Of a DNA stretch of 33,276 nt, positions 1 to 11,716 are shown in pieces. The position numbers were made by a program, and so were the translations under genes. Each line of letters opens with the position of its first letter. The first letter of the stretch is position 1. This DNA is from Deinococcus aquiradiocola (lineage in GTDB: Bacteria; Deinococcota; Deinococci; Deinococcales; Deinococcaceae). The stretch lies in contig NZ_BMOE01000023.1 of NCBI RefSeq assembly GCF_014646915.1, positions 1 through 33,276 on the forward strand. Direction: 5' to 3'. The notes beneath the pieces were generated by a model. The model saw nothing but the letters and a program-made list of their open reading frames with translations, searched no databases and was not told the origin of the DNA.

Positions 1-315
1 CAGGTGCTGGCGAAGCCCGGGAGCATCAAGCCGCACACGAAGTTCGAGGCGAGCGTGTACATCCTGTCGAAGGAAGAGGGTGGGCGTCACAGCGCGTTCT
101 TCGGTGGGTACCGTCCGCAGTTCTACTTCCGGACGACGGACGTGACGGGCGTGGTGGAACTTCCGGAGGGCGTGGAGATGGTGATGCCCGGGGACAACAT
201 CACGTTCACGGTGGAACTGATCAAGCCCGTGGCGATGGAGGAGGGCCTGCGCTTCGCGATCCGCGAGGGCGGCCGTACCGTCGGCGCCGGCGTCGTCGCC
301 AAGGTCACGGTCTGA
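1..315 (+). CDS. tuf: elongation factor Tu, C-terminal part (partial at left edge)
   Basis: The frame is open from base 1 and ends with TGA at 313-315, giving 104 residues. The sequence is the last beta-barrel (domain 3) of EF-Tu: the stretches [38 protein letters not shown] and [15 protein letters not shown] are family hallmarks, and it ends [14 protein letters not shown]-Tu delivers aminoacyl-tRNA to the ribosomal A site as a GTP complex, and domain 3 contacts tRNA and EF-Ts. The GTPase domain lies outside the window. Only two bases separate the stop from rpsJ, so tuf and the S10 cluster are probably cotranscribed and translationally coupled. Confidence 0.97.
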   Translation, partial: QVLAKPGSIKPHTKFEASVYILSKEEGGRHSAFFGGYRPQFYFRTTDVTGVVELPEGVEMVMPGDNITFTVELIKPVAMEEGLRFAIREGGRTVGAGVVAKVTV

Positions 316-317
316 TC

Positions 318-1257
<940 letters not shown>

Positions 1258-1258
<1 letters not shown>

Positions 1259-1863
1259 TGGCTCAGATTAACGTTGTGGGCAAGAACGCCCGCACCATCG
1301 AACTTGACCTGCCTCAGGCCAACAAGCACGTGCTGCACGAGGTCGTGACCTGGCAGCTCGCCAAGCGCCGCCAGGGCAGCGCCAGCACCAAGACGCGCGC
1401 CCAGGTCGCCAAGACCGGCCACAAGATGTACGGCCAGAAAGGCACCGGTAACGCCCGTCACGGCGACCGCAGCGCCCCGAACTTCGTGGGCGGCGGCGTG
1501 GCCTTCGGCCCCAAGCCCCGCAACTACGCCTACACCCTGCCCAAGAAGGTCCGTCGCCTCGGCCTCGCCATGGCGCTCGCCGACCGTCAGCAGGGCGGCA
1601 ACCTGATCGCCGTGGACGGCTTCGAGCTGGACGGCAAGACCAAGAGCTTCCTCGGCTGGGCCGCACAGAACGGCCTGGACGGCACGCAGAGCGTGTTCCT
1701 CGTCACCGACGACGAGAACACCCGCCGCGCCGCCCGGAACCTGCCCTGGATCACGGCACTGCCCGTGGCCGGCCTCAACGTGTACGACATCCTGCGCCAT
1801 GACCGCCTGGTGATCGACGCCGTCGTGCTGGAGCCCGCCAAGGAAGAGGAGGCCGCCCAGTGA
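1258..1863 (+). CDS. rplD: 50S ribosomal protein L4
   Basis: The product has 201 residues. The segment from about residue 58 ([25 protein letters not shown]) is the extended loop that lines the peptide exit tunnel. The C-terminal half has the Rossmann-like fold of L4 ([16 protein letters not shown]). In Escherichia coli L4 also represses its own S10 operon; the S10 leader that would be the target here lies outside the window, so this cannot be judged. The TGA overlaps the GTG start of rplW by four bases. Confidence 0.97.
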
Positions 1864-2147
1864 ACGCCTACGACACCATCAAGAAGCCCGTGATCAGCGA
1901 GAAGTCCTACGCCGGCATGGACCGTGGCGTGTACACCTTCTGGGTCGAGCCCGCCGCCACCAAGACCGACATCAAGAACGCGGTGCAGCAGGCGTTCGGT
2001 GTGACCGTCGTCAAGGTCGGCACGTTCAACGTGCTCGGCAAGCTGAAGCGGACCGGCAAGTTCATCGGCCGCCGCCCCAACCGCAAGAAGGCCATGGTCA
2101 AACTCGCCGAGGGGCAGAAGATCGAAGCCCTCGAGGGTCTGGTCTAA
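1860..2147 (+). CDS. rplW: 50S ribosomal protein L23
   Basis: The product has 95 residues and starts at GTG (1860), overlapping the rplD stop. [15 protein letters not shown] near the start and [31 protein letters not shown] identify L23. L23 lies at the tunnel exit and is the docking site for trigger factor and the signal recognition particle. The GTG start is supported by the typical N-terminus of bacterial L23 and by the four-base overlap seen elsewhere in this run. Confidence 0.97.
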   Translation: MNAYDTIKKPVISEKSYAGMDRGVYTFWVEPAATKTDIKNAVQQAFGVTVVKVGTFNVLGKLKRTGKFIGRRPNRKKAMVKLAEGQKIEALEGLV

Positions 2148-2160
2148 GGAGAGGTTGAAC

Positions 2161-2994
2161 ATGGCAGTCAAGAAATACCGTCCGTACACCCCCTCGCGCC
2201 GTCAGATGACGACGGCCGACTTCTCCGGCCTCACCAAGAAGCGCCCCGAGAAGAGCCTCACCGAGGGCATCCACAAGACCGGCGGCCACAACAACCGCGG
2301 TCGCGTGACCAGCCGCTTCATCGGCGGCGGCCACAAGAAGCTGTACCGCCGCATCGACTTCAAGCGTCGTGATAAGGCCGGCGTCACCGCCGTCGTCGCC
2401 GCGCTCGAGTACGATCCGAACCGCAGCGCCCGCATCGCCCTCCTGCACTACCGTGACGGCGAGAAGCGCTACATCCTGGCGCCCGAAGGCCTGCAGGTCG
2501 GCGCGACCGTCGTGAGCGGCCCCGAAGCCGAACCCAAGGTCGGCAACGCCATGCCCCTGCGCTTCATCCCCGTCGGCGCCGTCGTCCACAACGTGGAACT
2601 CGTGCCCGGCAAGGGCGCGCAGATGGCCCGCAGCGCCGGCACCAGCGTGCAGCTGCAGGGCAAGGAGAGCACCTACGTGCTCCTGCGCCTCCCCAGCGGC
2701 GAGATCCGCCGCGTGCACACCGAGTGCTACGCCACCATGGGCGCCGTCGGCAACGCGGAGCACAAGAACATCGTGCTCGGCAAGGCCGGACGCAGCCGCT
2801 GGCTCGGCCGCAAGCCGCACCAGCGCGGCAGTGCCATGAACCCCGTTGACCACCCCCACGGCGGTGGTGAAGGCCGCACCGGCGCGGGCCGTCAGCCGGT
2901 CAGCCCCTGGGGTCAGCTGGCGAAGGGTCTCAAGACCCGTCGCAAGCGCAAGGTTTCCGAGCGTTTCATCGTCACCCGCCGCGGCGGGAAGTGA
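2161..2994 (+). CDS. rplB: 50S ribosomal protein L2
   Basis: The product has 277 residues. I chose ATG 2161 over an in-frame TTG at 2155 because AAGGAGAG (2146-2153) is correctly spaced from it and L2 proteins start MAVKKYRP. The conserved [13 protein letters not shown] stretch near the C-terminus contains the His close to the peptidyl transferase centre. The RNA-binding core (residues ~60-200) and the basic tail [13 protein letters not shown] are present. L2 is needed for subunit association and peptide bond formation. Confidence 0.98.
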   Translation: MAVKKYRPYTPSRRQMTTADFSGLTKKRPEKSLTEGIHKTGGHNNRGRVTSRFIGGGHKKLYRRIDFKRRDKAGVTAVVAALEYDPNRSARIALLHYRDGEKRYILAPEGLQVGATVVSGPEAEPKVGNAMPLRFIPVGAVVHNVELVPGKGAQMARSAGTSVQLQGKESTYVLLRLPSGEIRRVHTECYATMGAVGNAEHKNIVLGKAGRSRWLGRKPHQRGSAMNPVDHPHGGGEGRTGAGRQPVSPWGQLAKGLKTRRKRKVSERFIVTRRGGK

Positions 2995-3007
2995 AGGAGG
3001 GTAGCGT

Positions 3008-3294
3008 ATGCCCCGTAGCCTGAAAAAAGGGCCGTTCGTGGACGACCACCTCCTGAACAAGGTGGACGCCCAGAACGACCGCAACGAGAAGCGCGTGATC
3101 AAGACCTGGTCGCGCCGCAGCACCGTGGTGCCCGAGATGATCGGTCACACCATCTCGGTGTACAACGGCAAGCAGCACATCCCGGTCTTCGTGAGCGAAC
3201 AGATGATCGGCCACAAGCTTGGCGAGTTCAGCCCCACCCGCAACTACCGCGGCCACGGGTCTGACAAGTCCGCCAAAGGGAGCAAGAAGAAGTA

Positions 3295-3295
<1 letters not shown>
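3008..3295 (+). CDS. rpsS: 30S ribosomal protein S19
   Basis: The product has 95 residues, [16 protein letters not shown]..., with [24 protein letters not shown] and [15 protein letters not shown], the standard S19 signatures. S19 sits in the head of the 30S subunit near the A site and partners S13. A strong GGAGGG ribosome binding site lies about seven bases before the ATG. The TAA overlaps the rplV ATG (TAATG). Confidence 0.98.
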
Positions 3296-4974
<1,679 letters not shown>

Positions 4975-4975
<1 letters not shown>

Positions 4976-5289
4976 TGGCACAGAAGACCCTCACGGGCGT
5001 CGTGGTGAGCGACAAGGCCGACAAGACCGTCAGCGTCAAGGTCGAGCGCCGCTTCACGCACCCGCTCTACGGCAAGGTCGTGACCCGCAGCCAGAAGTAC
5101 GCGGCGCACGACGAGACCAACCAGTACCGTCTCGGCGACACCGTCGAGATCCTGTCGGTCCGTCCGATCTCCAAGACCAAGACCTGGAAGGTCACCAAGC
5201 TCGTCGACCGCCCCCGCGGCATCGAGACGACCGTGGTCGAGACCGAGGAAGCCGGTCAGGCCAACCAGGCTGCGGGCGGTGAAGCATGA
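4975..5289 (+). CDS. rpsQ: 30S ribosomal protein S17
   Basis: The product has 104 residues. [33 protein letters not shown] and [20 protein letters not shown] are the OB-fold signatures of S17, an early-binding protein of the 30S body. A C-terminal extension of about 20 residues ([21 protein letters not shown]) is acidic and low in complexity, longer than in E. coli (84 residues in total). The stop overlaps rplN by four bases (ATGA). Confidence 0.97.
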
Positions 5290-5690
5290 TTTCCGTTCAG
5301 ACCCGTCTGGACGTCGCCGACAACAGCGGCGCCAAGGAACTCATGTGCATCCGCGTGCTGAACAGCGGTATCGGCGGCAAGGGCCTGACGAAGGGCGGCG
5401 GCGGTAACAAGCGCTACGCCCACGTCGGTGACATCATCGTCGCTTCCGTCAAGGACGCCGCCCCGCGCGGCACCGTCAAGAGCGGCGACGTCGTCAAGGC
5501 CGTCGTCGTGCGCACCAGCTTCGCGGTGAAGCGCGCCGACGGCAGCACCATCCGCTTCGACAAGAACGCGGCCGTCATCATCAACAACAACGGCGAGCCC
5601 CGTGGCACGCGCGTCTTCGGGCCGGTGGCCCGCGAGCTGCGCGACCGCCGCTTCATGAAGATCGTGTCGCTCGCTCCGGAGGTGCTGTAA
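5286..5690 (+). CDS. rplN: 50S ribosomal protein L14
   Basis: The product has 134 residues. It begins [25 protein letters not shown] and contains [37 protein letters not shown], the L14 signature. The typical protein is about 122 residues; the extra residues lie in the loop [21 protein letters not shown]14 lies at the subunit interface and, in other bacteria, binds the silencing factor RsfS. Overlaps at both ends couple it to rpsQ and rplX. Confidence 0.97.
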   Translation: MISVQTRLDVADNSGAKELMCIRVLNSGIGGKGLTKGGGGNKRYAHVGDIIVASVKDAAPRGTVKSGDVVKAVVVRTSFAVKRADGSTIRFDKNAAVIINNNGEPRGTRVFGPVARELRDRRFMKIVSLAPEVL

Positions 5691-6037
5691 TGCCCGCTCC
5701 TAAAGCAGGGACCCACCACAACAACAAGCTGCACGTCCGCAAGGGCGACACCGTCATGGTGCTCAGCGGCAAGAACAAGGGCCAGACCGGCACGGTGCTG
5801 CTCGCCATCCCCGAGACCCAGAAGGTCGTCGTGGAAGGCGTGAACATCGTCAAGAAGCACGTCAAGCCCAGCGCCAGCAACACCGCGGGCGGCATCGAGG
5901 AGCGTCCCGGCGCCCTCCACGCCTCCAAGGTCGCCCTGGTCGATCCCGAGACCGGCAAGGCCACCCGCGTGCGCAAGAGCATCCAGGACGGCAAGAAGGT
6001 CCGCGTGGGTGCGAGCAGCGGCAAGGTCATCGACTAA
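5690..6037 (+). CDS. rplX: 50S ribosomal protein L24
   Basis: The product has 115 residues. The KOW motif [20 protein letters not shown] (about residues 18-37) and [38 protein letters not shown] identify L24, which nucleates large-subunit assembly. It starts at ATG overlapping the rplN stop (TAATG). Unlike the preceding genes it is followed by an 88-base gap that can fold into a hairpin, so coupling is broken here. Confidence 0.97.
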   Translation: MPAPKAGTHHNNKLHVRKGDTVMVLSGKNKGQTGTVLLAIPETQKVVVEGVNIVKKHVKPSASNTAGGIEERPGALHASKVALVDPETGKATRVRKSIQDGKKVRVGASSGKVID

Positions 6038-6046
6038 ATTGGGTTG

Positions 6047-6087
6047 CCCCCGGAGCGAGGCTCGCTGAGCCGAGCGCCGATCCGGGG
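6047..6087 (+). promoter_or_regulatory. nested hairpin between rplX and rplE
   Basis: CCCCGGA (6048-6054) can pair with TCCGGGG (6081-6087), and inside it GGCTC (6059-6063) pairs with GAGCC (6067-6071) across a three-base loop. There is no T-run after it, so it is not a standard terminator. In E. coli the L24/L5 junction carries the S8 repressor site; whether this fold has a similar role is inference. Confidence 0.35.
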
Positions 6088-6125
6088 CATCCTGGGCGAC
6101 CCGTCCGCCCGAAACTAGGAGAACC

Positions 6126-6665
6126 ATGCAGCAACTCAAGAGCAAGTACAACGACGAGGTGCGTCCCGCCCTCATGCAGCAGTTCGGCTACACCAGCGTG
6201 ATGGCCGTCCCGCGCATCACGAAGATCGTGATCAACGAGGGTCTGGGCAGCAGCAAGGAAGACAGCAAGGCCATCGACAAGGCCGTCAAGGAGCTGTCCC
6301 TGATCGCCCTCCAGAAGCCGATCATCACCAAGGCCAAGAAGAGCATCAGCAACTTCAAGCTGCGTCAGGGCATGCCGGTCGGCGTGAAGGTCACGCTGCG
6401 CGGCGAGCGCATGTACGTCTTCATGGAGAAGCTGCTGAACATCGCGCTGCCCCGTCTGCGCGACTTCCGCGGCATCAACCCCAACGCCTTCGACGGCCGC
6501 GGCAACTACAACCTCGGCATCAAAGAGCAGCTGATTTTCCCGGAAATCACCTATGATATGGTGGACAAGGTGCGCGGCATGGACGTGACTGTGGTCACCA
6601 CCGCCAAAACCGACGAAGAGGCCCGCGCGCTCCTCCAGGCGATGGGTTTCCCCTTCCGGAAATAA
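6126..6665 (+). CDS. rplE: 50S ribosomal protein L5
   Basis: The product has 179 residues: [41 protein letters not shown], then [34 protein letters not shown] and [18 protein letters not shown]. These are all L5 hallmarks. L5 binds 5S rRNA in the central protuberance together with L18. CTAGGAGAACC before the ATG supplies the ribosome binding site. The next gene starts 12 bases after the stop. Confidence 0.98.
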   Translation: MQQLKSKYNDEVRPALMQQFGYTSVMAVPRITKIVINEGLGSSKEDSKAIDKAVKELSLIALQKPIITKAKKSISNFKLRQGMPVGVKVTLRGERMYVFMEKLLNIALPRLRDFRGINPNAFDGRGNYNLGIKEQLIFPEITYDMVDKVRGMDVTVVTTAKTDEEARALLQAMGFPFRK

Positions 6666-6677
6666 GGATAATCTGAT

Positions 6678-6863
6678 ATGGCGAATACCTCGAAAGTTGT
6701 CAAGGCGGCGCGTGGCGCCAAGTTCGGCGTGCAGAACTACAACCGCTGCAGCCGTTGTGGCCGCGCCCGCAGCTACTACCGCTTCTTCGGCCTGTGCCGC
6801 ATCTGCATCCGTGAGATGGCACACAAGGGCGAACTGCCCGGCGTCCGCAAAGCAAGCTGGTAA
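6678..6863 (+). CDS. rpsZ: 30S ribosomal protein S14, zinc-binding type Z
   Basis: The product has 61 residues. Cys24, Cys27, Cys40 and Cys43 form the CxxC...CxxC zinc site (NRCSRCGR ... [10 protein letters not shown]), so this is the short C+ form of S14 rather than the ~100-residue C- form. The C-terminus [11 protein letters not shown] is typical. S14 sits in the head of the 30S subunit. The gene name rpsN is also used. It is followed by a 216-base gap before rpsH. Confidence 0.97.
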   Translation: MANTSKVVKAARGAKFGVQNYNRCSRCGRARSYYRFFGLCRICIREMAHKGELPGVRKASW

Positions 6864-6876
6864 TATCTGCTAGACT
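6858..6876 (+). promoter_or_regulatory. weak candidate promoter before rpsH
   Basis: Extended -10-like strings TGGTAATAT (6858-6866) and TGCTAGACT (6868-6876) straddle the end of the S14 gene. Neither has a good -35 box at 16-18 bases. The long gap to rpsH (6864-7079) makes an internal promoter plausible, but this is a weak call. Confidence 0.25.
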
Positions 6877-7006
6877 GGACGCTTGTGGCTCCCTGCAGCC
6901 ACCGTCCCTTCACCGCCCCCTGGATACGAACAGCTCCTGTTGAAGTTGTGATCGTCCAGACCCGGGCAAGCACCGCAAGCACAGAAGCCCCACATTTTGG
7001 GGAACA

Positions 7007-7034
7007 GGGGAGAGGACCCAGGTGTCCTTTCCCC
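7007..7034 (+). promoter_or_regulatory. hairpin in the rpsH leader
   Basis: GGGGA-G-AGGAC (7007-7017) pairs with GTCCT-T-TCCCC (7024-7034), an 11-bp stem with one G-T wobble and a six-base loop. A smaller CCCCA/TGGGG hairpin lies just upstream. The stem ends 45 bases before the rpsH ATG and is followed by TTCAG, a poor T-run. It could be an attenuator, a weak terminator or an r-protein binding site; the sequence alone does not decide. Confidence 0.4.
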
Positions 7035-7079
7035 TTCAGCCGGGCCATTGCCCGCTGAACGTTCAAGACGAGGCCATCC

Positions 7080-7481
7080 ATGCTCAGTGATCCAATCGCC
7101 GATATGCTGACGCGCATCCGTAACGCGACGCGCGTCCATAAGGAGACGGTGGACATCCCCGCCTCCAAGTTCAAGGAGCAGCTCGCCCAGCTGCTCGTCC
7201 GCGAGGGCTACGTCGCTTCCAGCGAACGCGTCCGCGACGAAGGCATGAAGTTCGACGTGCTGCGCGTCACCCTGAAGTACGGGGCGAAGCGCGAGCAGGT
7301 CATCAAGCACATCGAACGCATCAGCCGCCCCGGCCGCCGCGCGTACGTCAGCCACGAGAATCTGCCCCGCATCCAGAAGGGCCTCGGCGTCGCTGTCGTG
7401 TCGACCAGCCACGGCCTGCTCGCCGACCGCGACGCCCGCAAGCAGGGTCTCGGCGGCGAAGTCATCTGCGTGCTCTGGTAA
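7080..7481 (+). CDS. rpsH: 30S ribosomal protein S8
   Basis: The product has 133 residues: MLSDPIADMLTRIRNATRVHKETVDIPASKFKEQLAQLLVREGYV, with the C-terminal signature GLGVAVVSTSHGLLADRDARKQGLGGEVICVLW. S8 binds 16S rRNA helix 21 early in assembly and is the spc-operon repressor in E. coli. It follows a 216-base leader, the longest gap within the spc cluster here. No strong Shine-Dalgarno is visible (GACGAGGCC lies about 7 bases upstream). Confidence 0.98.
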   Translation: MLSDPIADMLTRIRNATRVHKETVDIPASKFKEQLAQLLVREGYVASSERVRDEGMKFDVLRVTLKYGAKREQVIKHIERISRPGRRAYVSHENLPRIQKGLGVAVVSTSHGLLADRDARKQGLGGEVICVLW

Positions 7482-7490
7482 GGAGGAGCC

Positions 7491-8048
7491 ATGTCCAGAA
7501 TCGGTAAACAAGCGATTGCCGTTCCGGGTGGCGTCACCGCCACCATGGAAAAAGGCCTGTTCAAAGTCAAGGGGCCCAAGGGCGAACTCACCGTTCCCCA
7601 CAACCCCGCCATCGAGATCGCGCAGGACGGCGACATGCTCAACGTCACCCGTCCCAGCGACCGCCAGGACCACCGCGCGCTGCACGGCCTGACCCGCACC
7701 CTGGTCGCCAACGCCGTGAAGGGTGTCTCCGACGGCTTCACCATCAACCTGGAGCTGCGAGGCGTCGGTTACCGCGCCAAGCTGACCGGCAAGACCCTCG
7801 AAATGAGCATGGGGTACAGCCACCCCGTCATCATCGAGCCGCCCGCCGGCATCACCTTCACCGTGCCGGAACCCACCAAGATCGACATCACCGGTATCGA
7901 CAAGCAGCTCGTCGGCCAGGTGGCCGCCAACGTCCGCAAGGTCCGTAAGCCCGACGCCTACCACGGCAAGGGCGTGCGCTTCGTGGGCCAGAAGATCGCC
8001 CTCAAGGCTGGTAAGGCCGGAGCCACGGGCGGAAAGGGTAAGAAATGA
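7491..8048 (+). CDS. rplF: 50S ribosomal protein L6
   Basis: The product has 185 residues: [15 protein letters not shown] at the N-terminus, two repeated L6 domains, and the signature [35 protein letters not shown] near the C-terminus. L6 lies near the sarcin-ricin loop. TAAGGAGGAGCC gives a very strong ribosome binding site. The stop overlaps the rplR start (ATGA). Confidence 0.98.
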   Translation: MSRIGKQAIAVPGGVTATMEKGLFKVKGPKGELTVPHNPAIEIAQDGDMLNVTRPSDRQDHRALHGLTRTLVANAVKGVSDGFTINLELRGVGYRAKLTGKTLEMSMGYSHPVIIEPPAGITFTVPEPTKIDITGIDKQLVGQVAANVRKVRKPDAYHGKGVRFVGQKIALKAGKAGATGGKGKK

Positions 8049-8389
8049 GCACACTCAACCAGACCAGTGGTCGCCGCAAGATGCGCAACCGCAGCAAGGT
8101 GCGCGTGGCTTCGGCCGGGCGTCCCCGCCTCAGCATCTACCGCAGCAGCAAGTACATCTACGCCCAGATCATCGACGACACCGCCGGCAAGACGGTGGCG
8201 CAGATCGGCAGCAAGGCCGTCAAGACCGGCACCAAGACCGACAGCGCCGCCGCTGTGGGCAAGGCCGTGGCGGAAGCCGCGATTGCCGCCGGAGTGAAGC
8301 AGGTGGTGTTTGACCGTGGTCAGTACAAGTACCACGGACGCGTGAAGGCGCTGGCAGATGCTGCCAGGGAGGCCGGCCTTGACTTTTAA
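8045..8389 (+). CDS. rplR: 50S ribosomal protein L18
   Basis: The product has 114 residues. [26 protein letters not shown] and the C-terminal [26 protein letters not shown] are L18 hallmarks. L18 binds 5S rRNA with L5. The start overlaps the rplF stop by four bases. The 3' end overlaps the rpsE coding region by 11 bases if the TTG start of rpsE is right. Confidence 0.97.
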   Translation: MSTLNQTSGRRKMRNRSKVRVASAGRPRLSIYRSSKYIYAQIIDDTAGKTVAQIGSKAVKTGTKTDSAAAVGKAVAEAAIAAGVKQVVFDRGQYKYHGRVKALADAAREAGLDF

Positions 8390-8927
8390 TCGTCGTAATG
8401 ACCGCAACGCGGAGCGCGAGACCAGCGAATTCGAAGAGAAGATGCTCTTCGTCAACCGCACCGCCAAGACCTACCAGGGTGGTCGCCGCTTCCGCTTCGC
8501 CGCACTCGTGATCCTCGGTGACCGCAACGGTCGTGTGGGCATGGGGATCGGCAAGGCCAAGGAAGTGCCGGTCGCCATCGAGAAGGCCAAGGCCGTCGCG
8601 CGCAAGAACATGATCCAGGTGCCCGTCGAGAACGGCACCATCCCCCACGACATCGTCGGCGTGAACGGCACGGCCCAGGTCCTCCTGAAGCCCGCCGGCC
8701 CCGGTACCGGCGTGATCGCGGGCACCGTGCCCCGCAGCATCGCGGAACTGGCCGGGATCACCAACATGCTCTCCAAGGAGCTCGGCAGCCGCAACAAGAC
8801 GAACGTGGCGTACGCCGTGTTCGACGGCCTGAAGAACCTCCGCACCGCCAAGCAGGTCCGTACCCTGCGCGGCTCGCTCAGCGGCCAGGCCGGTCAGGCC
8901 CCCGCCCAGGCGGAGGTGACGCAGTGA
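8379..8927 (+). CDS. rpsE: 30S ribosomal protein S5 (TTG start)
   Basis: The product has 182 residues. The N-terminus [42 protein letters not shown] leaves no ATG or GTG at the right place. TTG 8379 lies six bases after AGGGAGG (8366-8372) and gives MTFNRRND, so I choose it; an upstream in-frame CTG/ATG region would add residues unlike S5. The S5 dsRBD-like signature [30 protein letters not shown] is intact, as is [22 protein letters not shown]5 works with S4 in decoding accuracy. A rare TTG start here may lower the translation rate. Confidence 0.95.
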   Translation: MTFNRRNDRNAERETSEFEEKMLFVNRTAKTYQGGRRFRFAALVILGDRNGRVGMGIGKAKEVPVAIEKAKAVARKNMIQVPVENGTIPHDIVGVNGTAQVLLKPAGPGTGVIAGTVPRSIAELAGITNMLSKELGSRNKTNVAYAVFDGLKNLRTAKQVRTLRGSLSGQAGQAPAQAEVTQ

Positions 8928-9091
8928 AGATTACCCTCAAGAAGAGCACCATCGGTTACAACCGCGACCAGGCGGCGACCGTGAAGGCGCTGGGTCTGAG
9001 CAAGATCGGCCAGAGCCGTGAACTGCCCGACACCCCCGTCATTCAGGGCATGGTCCGCAAGGTCATCCACCTGCTGGAGGTGAGCAAGTGA
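8924..9091 (+). CDS. rpmD: 50S ribosomal protein L30
   Basis: This is a short gene of 55 residues with a GTG start overlapping the rpsE stop (GTGA). Translation begins [20 protein letters not shown], then [20 protein letters not shown] and [15 protein letters not shown], a complete bacterial L30. The TGA overlaps the GTG start of rplO in the same way. L30 sits on the large subunit near 5S rRNA. Position between rpsE and rplO is the standard spc order. Confidence 0.96.
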   Translation: MKITLKKSTIGYNRDQAATVKALGLSKIGQSRELPDTPVIQGMVRKVIHLLEVSK

Positions 9092-9561
9092 AGCTTCACG
9101 ATCTGAAGCCCGCGCCCGGTTCCACCAAGAACCGCAAGCGCGTCGGCCGTGGTCCCGGCGGCACCGACAAGACGGCCGGCCGTGGTCACAAGGGCCAGAA
9201 GAGCCGCAGCGGCGCCGGTAAGGGCTCGTTCTTCCAGGGTGGCGGCAGCACGCTGATCAGCCGCCTGCCGAAGCGCGGGTTCAACAACGTCGGCACCACC
9301 TACGAGATCATCAACCTCTCCGACCTCGAGCGTTTCGAGGCTGGCGCCACCGTCGACCGTGCCGCCCTCAGCGGTGCGGGCCTCGTGCGCCGCAAGGAGC
9401 GCGGCGTGAAGCTGCTGGCGCGCGGTGAAGTCAAGTTCGCCGTGACCCTGCACGTCGACGCGGCCAGCGAGGCGGCCGTGAAGGCCGTCGAGGCCGCCGG
9501 CGGCAGCGTGGTGTTCCCCGAGCCCAAGGCCCCCCACTCGGTCGAGACCAAACCCCGCTGA
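9088..9561 (+). CDS. rplO: 50S ribosomal protein L15
   Basis: The product has 157 residues with a GTG start overlapping the rpmD stop. [25 protein letters not shown], the glycine- and basic-rich extension [12 protein letters not shown]...[18 protein letters not shown], and the C-terminal [11 protein letters not shown] identify L15, a late assembly protein that reaches into 23S rRNA. The length is slightly greater than E. coli L15 (144). The TGA overlaps secY (TGATG). Confidence 0.97.
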   Translation: MKLHDLKPAPGSTKNRKRVGRGPGGTDKTAGRGHKGQKSRSGAGKGSFFQGGGSTLISRLPKRGFNNVGTTYEIINLSDLERFEAGATVDRAALSGAGLVRRKERGVKLLARGEVKFAVTLHVDAASEAAVKAVEAAGGSVVFPEPKAPHSVETKPR

Positions 9562-10874
9562 TGCTCCGGGCCTTCCGCGACGCCTTCCGTATTCCGGATC
9601 TTCAGCGGAAGATCATCTTCACGCTGCTCCTCCTGGCGATCTACCGCCTGGGCAACGCGATTCCCACCCCCGGCATCAACTCCGACGCGCTCGCCAACGG
9701 GTCCGGCAACAACAGTCTGCTGAACCTGATCGGCCTGATCTCGGGCGGCAACCTCGCGAAGTTCAGTATCTTCGCGCTGGGCGTGCTGCCCTACATCACG
9801 GCCAGCATCGTGATCCAGCTGCTGACCACCTCGCTCCCCCCGCTGGAGAAACTCTCCAAGGAGGGCGAGGAGGGCCGCAAGAAGATCAACAGCTACACCC
9901 GGTACGCCGCGATCATCCTGGGAACGGTGCAGGCCACCATCTTCAGCATCTTCGTGACGCGTGACGCGGCGAACATCGCTCCCGGCTGGGACCCCGGCGT
10001 GTTCACCATCCTCGTGATGGTGCTCACCCAGGTGGCCGGGATCGCGTTCACCATGTGGCTGGGCGAGCGCATGACGGAAGTCGGTCTGGGGAACGGCATC
10101 TCGCTCATCATCATGGCGGGCATCATCGCCCGCTACCCGGCGGAGATCAGCGCGACGGCGGCCCTCTTCAGGAGCGGCAACCTGACCATCCTGCCCCTGC
10201 TGGGCTTCATCGTGGTGGTGCTGCTGGTGATTGCCGGGATCGTGTACGTCTATCAGGCGGAGCGGCGTGTGCCGGTGCAGTACGCCCGCAAGCAGGTGGG
10301 CGGCAAGAGTTACGGCGGGCAGGCGACCTTCCTGCCGATCAAGGTGAACCAGGCGGGCGTGATTCCGGTCATTTTCGCCTCGGCCATGCTGATCGTGCCG
10401 AACCTCATCCAGAGCGCCACGGCGACGCGCGCGCCTGCCGTCAGCACCTTCATCCAGCGCTACCTGTCCTCGGGCAGCGTGTGGTACACGGTGCTGGAGG
10501 TGCTGCTGATCGTGGGCTTCACGTACCTGTACAACAGCGTGCAGTTCGACCCGCGCCGCATCGCGGAGCAGCTGCGCGAGGCGGGCGGCTTCGTGCCGGG
10601 CGTGCGTCCGGGCGCGGCGACCGCCGAGTTCCTCGGCAAGATCAGCACCCGTATCTCGCTCTGGGGCGCGATCTTCCTGGCGCTGCTGACCATCGTGCCG
10701 CAGATCGTGCAGAAGCTGACGGGCGTCACCACATTCCAGTTCTCCGGGACGGGCCTGCTCATCATCGTGGGCGTGGCGCTAGAGACGCTGAGGCAGCTGG
10801 AGTCGCAGCTGACGGTGCGCCGTTATGACGGATTCATCAGCAAGGGCCGCATTCGCGGTCGGCTGCAGGAGTAA
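9561..10874 (+). CDS. secY: preprotein translocase channel subunit SecY
   Basis: The product has 437 residues, the usual SecY length. [39 protein letters not shown] is the cytoplasmic N-terminus and first membrane helix. The plug region (GGNLAKFSIFALGVLPYITASIVIQLLT), the signature YQAERRVPVQYARK and the C-terminal loop RRIAEQLREAGGFVPGVRPG are clear; about ten hydrophobic segments follow the known topology. SecY forms the protein-conducting channel with SecE and SecG, driven by SecA. It is coupled to rplO by overlap and followed by a good terminator. Confidence 0.98.
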   Translation: MLRAFRDAFRIPDLQRKIIFTLLLLAIYRLGNAIPTPGINSDALANGSGNNSLLNLIGLISGGNLAKFSIFALGVLPYITASIVIQLLTTSLPPLEKLSKEGEEGRKKINSYTRYAAIILGTVQATIFSIFVTRDAANIAPGWDPGVFTILVMVLTQVAGIAFTMWLGERMTEVGLGNGISLIIMAGIIARYPAEISATAALFRSGNLTILPLLGFIVVVLLVIAGIVYVYQAERRVPVQYARKQVGGKSYGGQATFLPIKVNQAGVIPVIFASAMLIVPNLIQSATATRAPAVSTFIQRYLSSGSVWYTVLEVLLIVGFTYLYNSVQFDPRRIAEQLREAGGFVPGVRPGAATAEFLGKISTRISLWGAIFLALLTIVPQIVQKLTGVTTFQFSGTGLLIIVGVALETLRQLESQLTVRRYDGFISKGRIRGRLQE

Positions 10875-10913
10875 GCGGGAGGTCCTGTCCCGTGAGCGGT
10901 GACTGGACAACAG

Positions 10914-10946
10914 GCGGGCCGGGGCAGAGTCCCCGGCCCGCTTTCT
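10914..10946 (+). terminator. rho-independent terminator after secY
   Basis: GCGGGCCGGGG (10914-10924) pairs perfectly with CCCCGGCCCGC (10931-10941) over a six-base loop, followed by TTTCT. This 11-bp stem is a strong intrinsic terminator candidate 39 bases after the secY stop. It would separate the spc cluster from adk, so adk needs read-through or its own promoter in 10947-11086, where I see no clear -35/-10 pair. Confidence 0.8.
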
Positions 10947-11086
10947 GCTAGCTTGGTGAATCTCAGCGCGGCTCTGCGGGACGGTCCTCGTTCCGGTCCG
11001 GCCAGGTCTGCTCGGCGTTCCTCGTGGCCGGTGCCGCGCCGAAGTTCCGAACCCGGTTTCTCGTTCCCCCTTCAAAGGAGTGGTGT

Positions 11087-11662
11087 ATGCCCAACCCCGC
11101 ACATCAGGTGATCATTTTTCTCGGCCCGCCCGGCGCTGGCAAGGGCACGCAGGCGGAACGTCTCGCGGCCGAGCAGGACCTGCTGAAGATCAGCACGGGC
11201 GACATCCTGCGCGATCACGTGGCCCGGCAGACGGAGCTGGGTCAGCGCGTCAAGCCGATCCTGGACGCGGGTCAGCTCGTGCCGGACGATATCCTGATCG
11301 CCCTGATCCGTGACCGGCTGGCGAGCATGGAGAGTGTCCGCGTGATCTTCGACGGGTTCCCGCGCACGACGGCACAGGCGCAGGAGCTGGACGTGCTGCT
11401 GGAGGAGCTGGGCGCGCCGATCAACGCGGTGCCGCTGCTGGAGGTGCCGGACGAGGAGCTCATCGCGCGGATCGTGGAGCGTGGCAAGACGAGCGGCCGC
11501 AGCGACGACACCGAAGCGACGGCGCGTGAGCGTCAGCAGGTATACCGGACGCAGACGCAGCCGCTGATCGATTACTACTCGGCGCGCGGTCAGGTGCGTG
11601 CCGTGAACGGGGTGGGCAGCATGCCCGAGGTGTACGGCCGGATCGTGGAGGCCGTCCGCTGA
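11087..11662 (+). CDS. adk: adenylate kinase, short-LID form
   Basis: The product has 191 residues. ATG 11087 follows AAAGGAG at six bases and gives MPNPAHQVIIFLGPPGAGKGTQAERLA. The P-loop GPPGAGKGT is at residues 13-21. KISTGDILRDHV, IFDGFPRTTAQAQEL and the arginine-bearing RIVERGKTSGRSDDT match the AMP-binding and LID parts. The LID is short and has no zinc-binding cysteines. The enzyme interconverts ATP + AMP and 2 ADP. The usual secY-adk order is kept, but map, often found next, is absent. Confidence 0.97.
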   Translation: MPNPAHQVIIFLGPPGAGKGTQAERLAAEQDLLKISTGDILRDHVARQTELGQRVKPILDAGQLVPDDILIALIRDRLASMESVRVIFDGFPRTTAQAQELDVLLEELGAPINAVPLLEVPDEELIARIVERGKTSGRSDDTEATARERQQVYRTQTQPLIDYYSARGQVRAVNGVGSMPEVYGRIVEAVR

Positions 11663-11683
11663 TACGGTTTTGATCCGATTCCA

Positions 11684-11716
11684 GGGATGCCGGAAACAGC
11701 GAAGGCATCCCTTCTT
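11684..11716 (+). terminator. terminator after adk
   Basis: GGGATGCC (11684-11691) pairs with GGCATCCC (11704-11711) across a 12-base loop, followed by TTCTT. It lies 21 bases after the adk stop and is a good candidate for the end of the adk transcript. Confidence 0.65.

Noticed and set aside
11024..11086. Longer N-terminus of adenylate kinase from an upstream start
   Set aside because: It would place the AAAGGAG ribosome binding site inside the coding region and add residues unlike any adenylate kinase.
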